Shown here in pieces: positions 1 to 9,540 of a DNA stretch of 32,864 nucleotides. Location of the stretch: positions 618,782 through 651,645 of the forward strand of contig MU270042.1 of assembly GCA_021432635.1 (NCBI GenBank). Direction: 5' to 3'. A model generated the notes under the pieces. It did not search any database. It worked only from the letters and a program-made list of their open reading frames with translations, and was not told the origin of the DNA. Source of the stretch: Thozetella sp. PMI_491. Taxonomy: Eukaryota > Ascomycota > Sordariomycetes > Chaetosphaeriales > Chaetosphaeriaceae. A program made the translations under genes and the position numbers. How positions within the stretch are numbered: position 1 is the stretch's first letter; each line of letters begins with the position of its first letter.

Positions 1-257
1 GTCTTGTTTATAATTACTTCCCCTGGCCTAGGAATCATACAAACCCTGGTTGTCAGCTATAGGAAATTAGCTCTAGTATAATTGGTTGTTAAGCGAGCCC
101 CACTTATACAGGCCTTAGCGAGGTGAAGCAACTCTAGGATTTCTCTCGTATAGATTTAAATCTAGAAAATTCTTAAAAGCTTAGAATTTAATATTTAAGC
201 TTATTTTTATCCTTTCTATCTCCTATATTTTTTTAAAGGTGTTTTTTAAATAGGAAG
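1..257. other. Weakly mutated island at the window start
   Basis: This stretch keeps many CpA and TpG dinucleotides and looks far less RIP-altered than the sequence from about 360 onward. I see no open frame of useful length, no RNA fold I can defend and no recognisable element end. It may be the terminal part of a repeat that escaped RIP, or a younger insertion. A TGTTAAGC at about 87 would suit the left end of an LTR, but no matching right end was found, so this is only a guess. Confidence 0.35.
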
Positions 258-360
258 TCTACGAGCTCTACCCCCCTTTTTTCTACGAGTTCTACCCCCT
301 GTTTTTATGGATTTTAGCGTCGCACGGGCCAATTTTCTACGAGCTCTACTACAGCTCGTC
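258..360. repeat. Three copies of a TCTACGAGYTCTAC motif, the last forming a hairpin
   Basis: The motif TCTACGAGYTCTAC occurs at 258, 282 and 336. The first two copies are followed by a C-run and a T-run and lie 24 bp apart. The third is followed by its own inverse: ACGAGCT at 339-345 pairs with AGCTCGT at 353-359 across a 7-base loop. Immediately after this hairpin the sequence changes to heavily mutated TA-rich DNA. The position suggests an element terminus or subterminal repeat, but no partner end was found. Confidence 0.5.
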
Positions 361-1477
361 GGGAAATTACTGATAGGGTTAAAGAGTGTTATAAGGCAGT
401 TTAAAGCCTAATAAAAAGAATAAGTAGCTAAGGCAATTAAGTTATAAATACCAGGGTTATATATCACTAGGTTATATATAATTAGGTTAGAAAAACACTA
501 CTAAAAACTAAAAGAGGCATACTTATATCAGTTAAAAAAAAAACTTATATACTCTTATATATACCTTCTATTACTCTAAGGTCTTTAATTACTACTAGTA
601 TATTAAGATTTTTTAACAGTAATAAAGCAGTTAGTTATTATATTTATTATTTTATAAGATAATATATAGATTAGCTATTATACTTATTAATTATAAGGAT
701 ATAATTAAGATACTTTTTAACTAGAAAGACCTTATAGGGTAACTTAATAGTAAAACTAGATTATATATATTACTAGACAGGGTTTAATCATATAAAAGTA
801 AAGACTTAAGCTTTATTATAATACAATAGGTATTTAATATAAATATATACTATAGTATTATAATATAAGTTAAACAGCCTTTAGGCACAATAGGGGCAGC
901 CTAGCCTTACCTAGAGCTAGATTATAATATAAATAAGGCACGCCTAAATTTTCTTTCTAAATATAAAGACACCTTGTTATAAGGGTTTCTTCTTTCTCTT
1001 CTCTAATAAATAAGGCATATTTTACTTTATATAATAAAATACTACCTTACTATTAAAAGCTATATTAAAGTATTAGATCTTTATACTTCTTTTTACTACC
1101 CTAAGTCTTATTCCTACTATATAACTTAAAACTTAGCTATTTTATACCTATATTTAATAGATTACTACTGTATAGTATTAATACCCTTAGTATACCTATA
1201 TAGTTATTATAATAAGTAATTCTAGTAGAAGTATAATATACTATATTATAAGTAGGCTATCTATTATTATACTATAAGTAAGTTTTACTATAGGATTAAG
1301 GGCTATATTAAAGGCTTTTCTTAGTAGGACAACCTATAGAGGTATATACACTAGGTATATAGTATATGTCTTACCACTTAGTATAATATACTTAATAAAA
1401 CCTAAGCTATATACTAGACAGTTATTAATATATATACTATAGTAATAAAATCGATTAGTTTATTATTAATAGTAGAG
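361..1477. other. RIP-degraded DNA upstream of the ankyrin relic
   Basis: About 1.1 kb of TA-dense sequence. No single frame can be followed through it, although short coding-like stretches exist between about 1000 and 1470. In filamentous fungi long ankyrin arrays are often the C-terminal part of a larger protein with an N-terminal effector or NACHT domain, so this stretch could hold the 5' part of that gene. I could not see a Walker A motif or other diagnostic residues, so this is inference only. Confidence 0.35.
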
Positions 1478-3600
1478 CTTAAAGATTTAAAGGTCTTAAT
1501 ATATTTATTTAAGATAGGCATTAATTCTACTGAGAAGATAAGAAAGGGGAGATTAATATTATATCTAGCTATAGCTAAAGGGTATAAGGATATTACTAAG
1601 GTGCTGTTAAACCTTTCTAGTATTAAAGTAAATAAGAAAGATAATAATAAATAGACACTACTCTTATAAGCAGTAATAAAAGGCTATATAACTATAGCCT
1701 AGTGCCTCTTAGCCTAGTATAAGATTAAAACTAACTCTTAAAACTAAAATATATAGATACTATTATCTTAGGCAGCTATAATAAGGTATATAGGTATAGT
1801 ATAAATACTATTTAACACTAGGGCTACTATTAATAAAATAGGAAAAAAGGCTAAGATACTACTTTCCTTTACTATTAAAGGGGCCTAGCTAGTTATAGCC
1901 TAGCTACTACTTATAAAAGGCATTATTATTAATAAGATTAATAATAGGGGTAGTTTAACACTTAGCTTTATAGCCTAAAAGGGTTATGCTAAGATAGTCT
2001 AGTTATTTCTTAACAAAAGAGCTACTATCTAAAAAATAAATAACTAGGGTTATAAGCTACTATAAAGGGCAGTAGAGAATAACTATAAGGCAATAATATA
2101 CTTATTACTCTAGGAAGATATTAAGGCTAATAGAAAAGATATATATAGTTAAACCCTATTATAAATAACAGCTAAAGATAGGCATAAGGCTATAATATAC
2201 TTACTACTTTAAAAAGGCATTAAGTGTAATATAAAAGATATAAATAGTTAAACCCTACTATAAGTAGTAGTAAAGGGTAGGTATAAAGCTATAATATACC
2301 TGCTACTCTAAAAAGGTGTTAAGGCTGATTTAAAAGATATAAATAGCTAAACCCCACTATAATAAGTAGTAAAGTATAAGTATAAAGCTATAGTACGCCT
2401 ACTTCTCTAAAAAGACACTAAGGCTAATCTAAAAGATAATCTTAGCTAAACCCTATTATAAGCAGCAGTAAAATATAAGCGTAAAGCTATAGTATACCTA
2501 CTATTTTAAAAAGATACTAAGGCTAACATTAGAAATATATACAGTTAAACCCCACTATAATTAGCAGCTTAAGGCAGATATAAAGCTATAGTATACCTAC
2601 TACTCTAGGAAGACGCTAAGACTAATCTAAAAGATATAGACAGCTAAACCCTACTATAATAAGCAGTAAAGTATAAGTATAAGACTATAATACACTTACT
2701 ACTTTAAAAAGATATTAAGGCTAATCTAAAAGATAATCTTAGCTAAACCCTATTATAAGTAGTAGTAAAGTATAGGTAAAAGGCTATAATATACCTATTA
2801 CTTTAAAAAAGTATTAAGGCTAACGTTAGAGATATATATAGCTAAACCTTACTATAAGTAGTAGCTAAGAGTAGGTATAAGGCTATAATATACCTACTAC
2901 TCTAAGAAGATACTAAGGCTAATATTAGAGATATATATAGTTAAACTCTATTATAAGTAGTAGTAAAGGATAAGTATAAAGCTATAGTATACCTACTGCT
3001 TTAAAAAGATGTTAAGGCTAATATAAAAGATAAATACAGCTAGACACTACTATTAAGAGCAGTAAGGCATAAGTATAAGGCTATAGTACGCTTATTACTT
3101 TAAAAAGGTGCTAAGGCTAATCTAAAAGATAAACTTAGCTAAACCTTACTATAAGTAATAATAGAGTATAAGTATAAGGCTATAATATACCTATTACTTT
3201 AAAAAGGTGTTAAGACTAATATAAAAGATATATATAGCTAAATACTACTCTTATAGGCAGTAGAGTATAAGTATAAGGCTATAATACACTTACTACTTAA
3301 AGGAAGTACTAAGGCTAATATAAAAGATATATATAGCTAAACACTATTATTCAAAACAATAGAGTATAAGTATAAGGCTATAGTATACCTACTACTTTAA
3401 AAAGGTGTTAAGGCTTATATAAAAGATTATCTTAGCTAAATATTACTATTATAAATAGTAGAATATAAACAGATAACTATAATATACCTATTACTTTAAG
3501 GAGATATTAAAGCTAATATAAAAGATAAAAGCAGCTAAATACTAGTAGAATATAAGCTTATTATAGCTTTAAGAATAGCAAGAAGTATAATAAGTATTAT
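1478..3600 (+). pseudogene. RIP-inactivated ankyrin-repeat gene, about 20 repeats
   Basis: Ankyrin repeats are helix-loop-helix protein-interaction modules of 33 residues. One frame (codons starting at 1478) runs for about 700 codons without any frameshift and shows about 20 repeats at a 99-bp period; the last 15 (KAI-type cores from about 2085 to 3473) are very alike. Each core reads close to G-Y-K-A-I-I-Y-L-L-L, against a family consensus G-H-x-x-I-V-x-L-L-L, followed by K-G-x-K-A-N and, one turn later, T-L-L or T-P-L. His read as Tyr, Pro as Leu and Gln or Trp as stop are all explained by CpA-to-TpA change. Stops are TAA or TAG only. The start is not visible and the repeat pattern fades at about 3560. 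The fold is certain; the role is not. Long arrays of this kind occur in fungal NLR-like and other repeat proteins. Confidence 0.88.
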
Positions 3601-5027
3601 TATACTTTTAATATATAAGTATAATAATATAACAAGGTAAATAGGTAAAATAGATAGGTAATTATTATTAAAAAATAAAGTAATAATTATAATTATATTT
3701 CTTTTACTCTTTTATAAAATAAGACAGCCTTTTTATTTTAAGAAATTATCAGGTTAAAAAGGGCTATCTCTTAGTTTACTTAAAATAAATAGTATATTAA
3801 ACTATAACTTTAGATTTATTTTCTTATTTACCTACTTATATTAAACATATTTAATAATAACTTATTATATATAAAAAAGGAAATAAAAGAAAAAGAAAGT
3901 TATACTAGCTTTATATAAGGGCTATTCTTATTAAAGAGATAAAAGGGTACTTAGTATATAACTCTTATATTAAAGTAATAACACTATTAAAAGGGGGAGT
4001 ATAGCTAAGACTAGGTTTTAAACAGGCTTAAGTCCTAGCTTTATAAGGGTAAAAGCCTTAAAGTTTATTATACTAACTTAGTATTTCCAGTTAATTATTT
4101 ATCTAGTATAATCAGTAATATATTTTATTAGATCTATAATCTAATAAAAGGGCTTATAAAGCTTAATATATTCTAAAACTAGTGTTAGTAATACACCTTA
4201 GACTTAGTATTTAAGGCAGACTAGATCTAGATTTCTCTTATAACTATAGAGTAGGTTAAGCTATAGTTTTTAATAGAGAGTATACTAAACTTAACGCCCT
4301 AGATAAAGTAGTAGCTTTTACCTCTACTTAAGCTTTTATTAAAGTAAAAGGTATTATAAGCTACTTTAATTACTAAGTTATATAACAGGTATATTTTAAT
4401 AGTATAACTAGAAGAATCTAGATAGGTATAAAACAGGTTAAACTTAGTAAATACCTAGTTAAAAACAAAGTTCTTTCTATCTCAAGGCAGACTTATAAGA
4501 GCTAATAAGACAGCCTATTTATAGACAAGCTTCTCTATACCCCTAAAAGAGCTATAATTACTATATTAAGACCTAAGGTTATACATATATAATATAATAG
4601 GTTAATAATAACCTTTTAACTCTATTCTAAAGTAAAGTTATTATTAATATTATAAAGTAATAAGCAACTATCTTTAGTCTTAGATCTAAAAGGTATCCCC
4701 TTATAAAACATACTAAATTATAAGTTATTATCTCTTAGGTCAAGAGATATTATTAGATAAAGAGTAAAAAAAGGTTATAGTAAGACAAAGAGATTCCTAG
4801 CTTATAAAACACCTCCTTATTATAAAGTATATAAAAGGCAATAATATAATATAAGATCTAAGAGAGGGGAGTTTTTTAAATAAAGCTAAGGGAGAGGAAA
4901 GAAAAAAAGGGTAGTATAAAGAGAAATAAGATATACTACTTTTTATAAAGGATAAAGTAATAAAGGTAATATAGTAATAGATGTTATAACGTAAATTCTT
5001 TTACTAATATTACTTACTACTATATTA
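3601..5027. other. Degraded DNA with a weak minus-strand coding-like tract at 4090-4560
   Basis: Most of this stretch is featureless TA-rich sequence. On the minus strand, 4560 down to 4090 can be read as a polar, Gln/Leu/Lys/Arg-rich frame with only TAA and TAG stops, which suggests the remains of a coding region. The product is not recognisable and no start or end can be fixed. Purine-rich patches at about 3870-3900 and 4870-4930 are simple sequence. Confidence 0.3.
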
Positions 5028-5640
5028 TAGGAGAATATAGTATAATCTATATAAAAAGTAATTACTATATATATTACTAATATAAACAAATAAACTAGTA
5101 AAGAATATAGATTAGCTATAGTTATAAAAAGTAAACATAATAAACTATAGTATATAATAGTTTATCAATCTTAATTCTTATTCTTATTAATACAGCTCAC
5201 AGCCCTATAATATAATAATAGTACATCATAAGATTTCCTTAGGGTAGTCATAGGTTTAATTCCCACTATAGCCTTTATATTATCCTTTCTCTATATTTAA
5301 CCAAATAAGAAGGAAAAGACAGTACTTTTATTTTATTTTTTTTTATTTTTTTAAAAAAAAAAAAAATAAAAAAAACAATGTTTTTAGTTATTATATCTTA
5401 AGAAATTATAGTATAATTTATATTAAATATAAATATTATACTACTAATATAAACTAGACTATAAGCTAGTAAATAATATAGATCTACTATAGTAATAAAA
5501 AGCAAACCATAATAATCTATAGTATAAGATAACTTATTAGTTTTAATTGCCTTATTTTTTATTAATACAGCTTATAGCCTTATAATATAGTAATAACACG
5601 CTATAAGGTCTCCTCAGAGTAGTTATAAGAAGAGAAGATA
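5028..5640 (+). repeat. Two direct copies of a ~250-bp repeat ending in a tRNA-like B box
   Basis: The blocks at about 5028-5290 and 5399-5640 align over most of their length at an offset of 371 to 375 bp; for example TATAGTATAAT at 5036 and 5407, AATATAGAT at 5104 and 5475, and TACAGC at 5191 and 5566. Differences are mostly transitions. The end of the first copy contains GGTTTAATTCC at about 5251, which is the RNA polymerase III B-box consensus GGTTCRANTCC after C-to-T change, preceded by a D-arm-like stretch. This fits a tRNA-derived short interspersed element or a solo tRNA-like repeat. I could not fold a convincing full cloverleaf, so the tRNA link rests on the B box and D-arm resemblance. 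Confidence 0.5.
5329..5378. repeat. T-run followed by A-run, strongly self-complementary
   Basis: A run of T with scattered A is followed directly by a run of A with scattered T, giving a near-perfect inverted repeat that could extrude as a hairpin. It lies between the two copies of the direct repeat and may mark the end of the first copy (a poly-A-like tail) or simple sequence expansion. Confidence 0.55.
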
Positions 5641-5804
5641 TTTTTTATTTTTTAGCAATATCTTTTCTAAGTGTATCGTTTTATAATATAGTATAGTTTA
5701 TAAAAAGAATCACAAGTATAATACTAAGGTAAAATATAAGTTATTTTAATAATATATACTATATATTACTACTATCCTATTATATATTCTTCTTACTAGT
5801 CTAA

Positions 5805-6650
5805 GCTTTTCTATTTAGGTTCTCCACGTAGATCTATAAGTTATACTAACATATAAAAGACCAAAAAATCTATAACGTTCCACTAGGTAATAAAGCCTTA
5901 AAACCATAGATCTCCTTTAATACATCCTAATACTCAAGGTTTATAAACTCCTTCCCAATAAATAACATCAGCCTATCAACTATAAGTACAGCCTTACCCT
6001 AAAGGATATCCTAAGTAGTATAAACCGTAAAAGCTACAAAGATAAGCAAAGACTCAATACATTCTCCCTAGTTACTACTAGCCTTAGTAAAAGTAAAGAC
6101 ATTACTATCCCTAAGCTTCTTAATCTTAAAGCTACCGTCCTAATAGCTAAAAAGGTTTGCCACAGTAAGGACTATACTTAGAACAACGCTATTAATCACC
6201 TAGTTCTAGCCCATCTAGTTAAACTAGAAGACCTTAATATTACTATTCTTTAGATAAGAGATAATAATAAGCTACTAGTATTAGTCAGGGGTAAAGAGGA
6301 ATAAGAGGATATTATCTAGGCTTAGGTTTTACTTAAACTCAGTCTAAATAAAGACCTAGTTAAGTCTAAGCTTAGCCTTAAAGCACTAGAAAGACTAGTT
6401 ATTTAGGTATTATATGTCTAGCTAGCTAAGTACTAAGTCTATATACTAGGGGTAAAGCTTATACTTCTATAAAATAATATCCCTAGTCTTAAACTAAATA
6501 ATAGGCAGGGCTTCTTATTCTATAACTATCTTACTAGTTTAGATATTAATAAGACGAATTAAGGCAGGAGATATATTATATAGAATATTACTTTTCTTAA
6601 ATACTTTTAGTAGAGAATATAGTTAACTATAAAATCTTAGCTATAAAAGT
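5805..6650 (-). pseudogene. Unidentified RIP-inactivated coding region
   Basis: Reading the minus strand from about 6650 to 5805 gives one frame of roughly 280 codons with no indel. Its stops are TAA and TAG only, all at plausible Gln positions. The protein is mixed polar and hydrophobic; near the end it has the run S-G-T-L followed by a Gln-type stop and I-F-W. CpA survives better here than in the flanks, so mutation is milder. A purine-rich tract at 6726-6785 (pyrimidine-rich on the coding strand) sits just upstream, as often seen before fungal start codons. I do not recognise the family. The start codon cannot be fixed; ATG may have become ATA. Confidence 0.5.
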
Positions 6651-6725
6651 ATAGTTATAATACTCTTAATAGGAAAGGATATATAGTATAAATAGTAAAA
6701 GGGAGGCAGTAGTTAAATAGTAGTC

Positions 6726-6785
6726 TATAAAAAAAATAAAAAGAGAGTAAAAAAAGAATAATAAAAGATTAAAAAAATAATAAGC
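6726..6785 (-). promoter_or_regulatory. Pyrimidine-rich tract upstream of the minus-strand relic gene
   Basis: On the plus strand this is a run of A with G and occasional T, so on the minus strand it is a CT/T-rich tract lying about 80 to 130 bp upstream of the relic frame at 6650-5805. Pyrimidine tracts close to the start are a known feature of many filamentous-fungal promoters. It may equally be simple sequence. Confidence 0.3.
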
Positions 6786-6811
6786 TTTATAAAGGCTTTA
6801 TTTAAAAAGAA

Positions 6812-7060
6812 AAAATACTTTTAAGAGAAGGATAGATAATTAATATATTTAAGACAAGAAAGAATCTAGTTCTTTCCCATTATATAATAAGATAAAAAAC
6901 AATAAATATATTTTATTATAATCTCTTTTTTATCTGTTGTAATTTTATAAGTATTACCCTTTTTTAATACTTTAAGAGAAGAAAAAATATACTTCTTTCT
7001 AGTTATATAATAAGATAAAAAACAATAAATATATTCTATTATAGTCTCTTTTTTATATAG
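6812..7060. repeat. Tandem duplication with a 123-bp offset
   Basis: A segment beginning TTCTTTC and containing ATAATAAGATAAAAAACAAT occurs at 6870 and again at 6993. The copies are nearly identical over about 65 bp. Upstream, AATACTTTTAAGAGAAG at 6812 corresponds to AATACTTTAAGAGAAG at 6966, showing an additional indel between copies. The duplication accounts for an accidental minus-strand open frame here whose translation contains the same ten residues twice. Confidence 0.7.
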
Positions 7061-7069
7061 CTTTCTCAA

Positions 7070-7172
7070 CTTAATTCTTATTAATAATAAATTACAGCTA
7101 TATAATATAGTAATAATATCCCTAGGGTAACTATAAAAGGTTATAGGTTTAATTCCTACCATAGCTATTATC
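7070..7172 (+). repeat. Third, partial copy of the tRNA-like B-box repeat
   Basis: This block matches the 3' parts of the repeats at 5160-5290 and 5540-5640, including a TTAATTC-TTATTAAT stretch, an ACAGC box and the string ATATAGTAATAA. It ends in GGTTTAATTCC (about 7142), an RIP-altered pol III B box. The flanking AGCTATA near 7097 and CATAGCT near 7160 could pair as an acceptor stem with one mismatch that a transition would explain. It is probably the same short element as the two upstream copies. Confidence 0.45.
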
Positions 7173-7704
7173 AGTAAAAATAATCAGGGAGAGACCCTAA
7201 TTACTTTCACTAGTTTTTTTAAGGTTTTTCTTTTTAATTAAAAGATAAGGGATCCTAGGGTTAAGGCTTATATATTATAGTTAAAGCATTAGCTACCTCC
7301 CCGTAACTACTAACAAGGCAGTGCCTAAAACACAGCAGTTAATAGTGGTAAAACCTCTAGTAAATGCCCCAGGCTTTTATACAGATGCTTAACTAATCTA
7401 ATAAGAGCTTAAGAAGCTTTTAACTATCTAGATACTCTAAAGCTTTAATAGCTTTAAATAAGTTATAAAGAACAACCTAGTATATAAGACTATATAGTCT
7501 CTATCTAGATAGATTAATTACCTCCTACTCTTTAATAATTACTCTACTTAATTTATAAGCTTAGCACTTACACTATTAGATCTTACCTTATATTAGTTAA
7601 TACTTTACTTATCTCTACTCTCCCTACCTTAAAAAAGAACTAATATATTAAGAATACTAACCTTAAGATCTTAAAGGGGAGTAAGATAAAACTATAAATA
7701 AACC
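7173..7704. other. Degraded DNA with a less mutated patch at 7290-7390
   Basis: No frame or repeat could be supported in most of this stretch. From about 7290 to 7390 the sequence keeps CpA, TpG and a CpG, standing out from its surroundings. It is too short to identify and could be a fragment of a repeat that was below the size threshold for RIP. Confidence 0.3.
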
Positions 7705-8085
7705 TACTAAATAAAATCTTATATAGCTCTCCTATTAGTCTAGCCTAATTAATTATATTAAAAAAGCTATAAGCCTTTAACTAAATATACTAAATCAGCT
7801 AGGCTAAGTAAGTACATATTATTAAGATTATTATAAAAGATATATTAGACAAGCACATTTTAAAAGTCTAGAGAAAAAAATAAAAAAATATATTAAAGAG
7901 AAGTAAGGGTATAACCTTAAAGAAACTAAACAAGTATATACTATCTAGATTATTTTAAAGGATATATTAGACAAATATATTTTAAAAAGAAGTAAGAAAT
8001 ATATTAAAGAGGAATAAAGGTAAAGCCTTAGAGGAATCTATTAAATAAGACCTTATATAACTCTTCTATTAGTCTAGCCTAATTA
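7705..8085 (+). repeat. Nested direct repeats (339-bp and 120-bp offsets)
   Basis: The segment with CCTATTAGTCTAGCCTAATT occurs at about 7725 and again at about 8064, an offset of 339 bp. Between them a lysine-codon-rich unit containing GATATATTAGACAA repeats at 7839 and 7960, close to 120 bp apart. Because 120 bp and 339 bp are both multiples of three, and the plus strand reads Lys-rich without many stops, this may be the remains of a coding tandem repeat of about 40 residues. The protein is not recognisable. Confidence 0.5.
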
Positions 8086-8835
8086 ATTAAATTTAATTTA
8101 GCCTATATTTTAAAGATAACTAAGGCAAGTATACTAAAGAAAGATATAGGCTTAAAAAGAAAAGATAATAGCTTAGAGACTAATAAGTTAAAGTGTTAAG
8201 GACAAAGTATTTCAAGCGATATAATTAAGTAAGTTATTTATATCCTATATCTATAAGACCTTAGGGGGTAAGAGCTTTAAATAGATTAAATAAAACAGTA
8301 GCTATTCTTATCTATATATTAGTTTTATATATAAGTATTATACTAGCAGGTATTTATCTATAAGGCGGGTCAAATACTAAAATAGTACCGCTTAGCCTCC
8401 CTTATCAACTAAATAGTAGATATTAGCATTATACCTTACTATCTAGCTAAGATAGTAGTAATAATAGTTATATAGCAAGTCAAAAAGGCTCTTATATACT
8501 ACTACTAGGCTTATATAACCCCTTAAATCCTATATCCTTATTATAGATTATTATATTAAAGATATAGCACTAAGGAGAGTAAAAGCTATAAAACAACTAA
8601 TTAAAAGCATTATACTCTCTTGCCTAATAGCTAAGCTTCTTTTTATACTAGACGGGATATAACAAGTATATAAGTTTATAAAGATATTATAGCTAAACTA
8701 CTTTTAAAATATATAAAGTAATTTCTACTGTCTTAGATTAATATTATCTCTTTATCCTAATACTTTATATCCCTTTAAATTAAGACTAATAATATTATTA
8801 CCTTAGGCTTAGATCTTACTAGCTTTACCCTTCTC
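8086..8835 (-). other. Possible minus-strand coding remnant, not resolved
   Basis: Reading the minus strand from about 8835 to 8100 gives stretches that look coding, with short runs of 20 to 30 codons lacking stops. Two TGA codons also occur, and these are harder to explain by RIP. No start, end or family could be assigned. A milder patch (about 8360-8400) keeps several CpG and CpA sites. Confidence 0.25.
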
Positions 8836-8982
8836 CTTATTACTTATCCTATTACTTACTTAACTTACCTCTTACCTTATCCCCTATCTAGTCACCTATC
8901 TTATTACTTTCCTTTATCTCTTATCACTTCTCTTATCTTATTACCTATCTTATCTCTTATTATATCACTTATCTTATTATAT
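8836..8982. repeat. Pyrimidine-rich degenerate CTTATC/TTACCTAT array
   Basis: About 150 bp made almost only of C, T and A on this strand, built from irregular repeats of CTTATCTTATTACCTAT-like units. On the minus strand the same array is purine-rich with GATAAG and GATAGG units. It behaves as a degenerate minisatellite. The minus strand would read as an Arg/Lys/Asp/Gly-rich tract, so it could once have been a low-complexity coding segment, but this cannot be decided. Confidence 0.6.
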
Positions 8983-9046
8983 TAAAAAGCCTAGGTTCTA
9001 CCTTTATCCCCCTTTATATTACCTACCCAAGGAAAAATTAGCTCTA

Positions 9047-9118
9047 GCCCCTATAACTTAAGGGTTAAAGCTATAGATTACTAATCTATAAATCTAGGTT
9101 TAAATCTTAGTAGGGGTG
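9047..9118 (+). tRNA. tRNA-like sequence (pseudo-tRNA or SINE head), anticodon loop reads ACT
   Basis: The 72 bases fold as a class I tRNA: acceptor GCCCCTA with TAGGGGT (one G-U), D arm ACTT/AAGC with one mismatch, anticodon stem ATAGA/TCTAT around loop TTACTAA, four-base variable region, and T arm CTAGG/CTTAG around TTTAAAT, followed by discriminator G. The anticodon position reads ACT; if a G-to-A transition is assumed it would be GCT (Ser), yet Ser tRNAs have a long variable arm and this has none. The D-stem mismatch and T-loop also look RIP-altered. An inverted repeat GGAAAAAT/ATTTTTCC (9031-9038 and 9119-9126) brackets the fold. It is more likely a decayed tRNA-derived element than a working gene. 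Confidence 0.55.
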
Positions 9119-9126
9119 ATTTTTCC

Positions 9127-9540
9127 CCCCCTTTAAAACAAATATATATATAAGGGGTATGAGATAGATAGAGTAATACTTATTCCTGCTTTTATTTTTA
9201 TTTGCCTTTTCCCTTATATAAATAATAATAAGAAGTAAGTAATTAACACGCTTTATAAAATGTCTTACTTAATTTCTATAATATATTATATAAATCACTC
9301 CTCTACCTCTTTTATTATCTATCTTTAAACCTTAAGCATAGTATAAAGCACAGGTAGAGACCCTTACTTTATAAGCGGTACAACTTTCTTATTCCTACTA
9401 GGTAAGACTACCTAGCTAGTAATAAGTAGTTATAGCTAGTAATTAATAGGGAATAGCTTTTTCTTACTAGCTATTAATAAAAGCTTAATAATAGATAAAC
9501 CTATTATAAGCTAGGCGTTAAATAGTCTTATCTTAAATAG
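9127..9540. other. No supported feature
   Basis: Moderately degraded DNA. A C-run (9125-9131) directly follows the tRNA-like fold. I see no frame, repeat or fold worth naming before the plus-strand relic frame starts. Confidence 0.4.

Noticed and set aside
1478..3600. A non-standard genetic code in which TAA and TAG mean Gln (ciliate-type)
   Set aside because: The ankyrin relic also shows His read as Tyr at the Gly-His site and Pro read as Leu at the Thr-Pro-Leu site. Reassigned stops would not explain these, but CpA-to-TpA mutation does.
6866..7162. 98-codon open frame on the minus strand
   Set aside because: It lies across the 123-bp tandem duplication and the B-box repeat, its translation contains the same short segment twice, and it is Tyr/Ile/Lys-dominated as expected from TA-rich DNA.
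8836..9000. Possible telomeric repeat (CCCTAA-like strings such as CCTATC, TTACC)
   Set aside because: The array is irregular, has no TTAGGG/CCCTAA periodicity and lies within the window interior.
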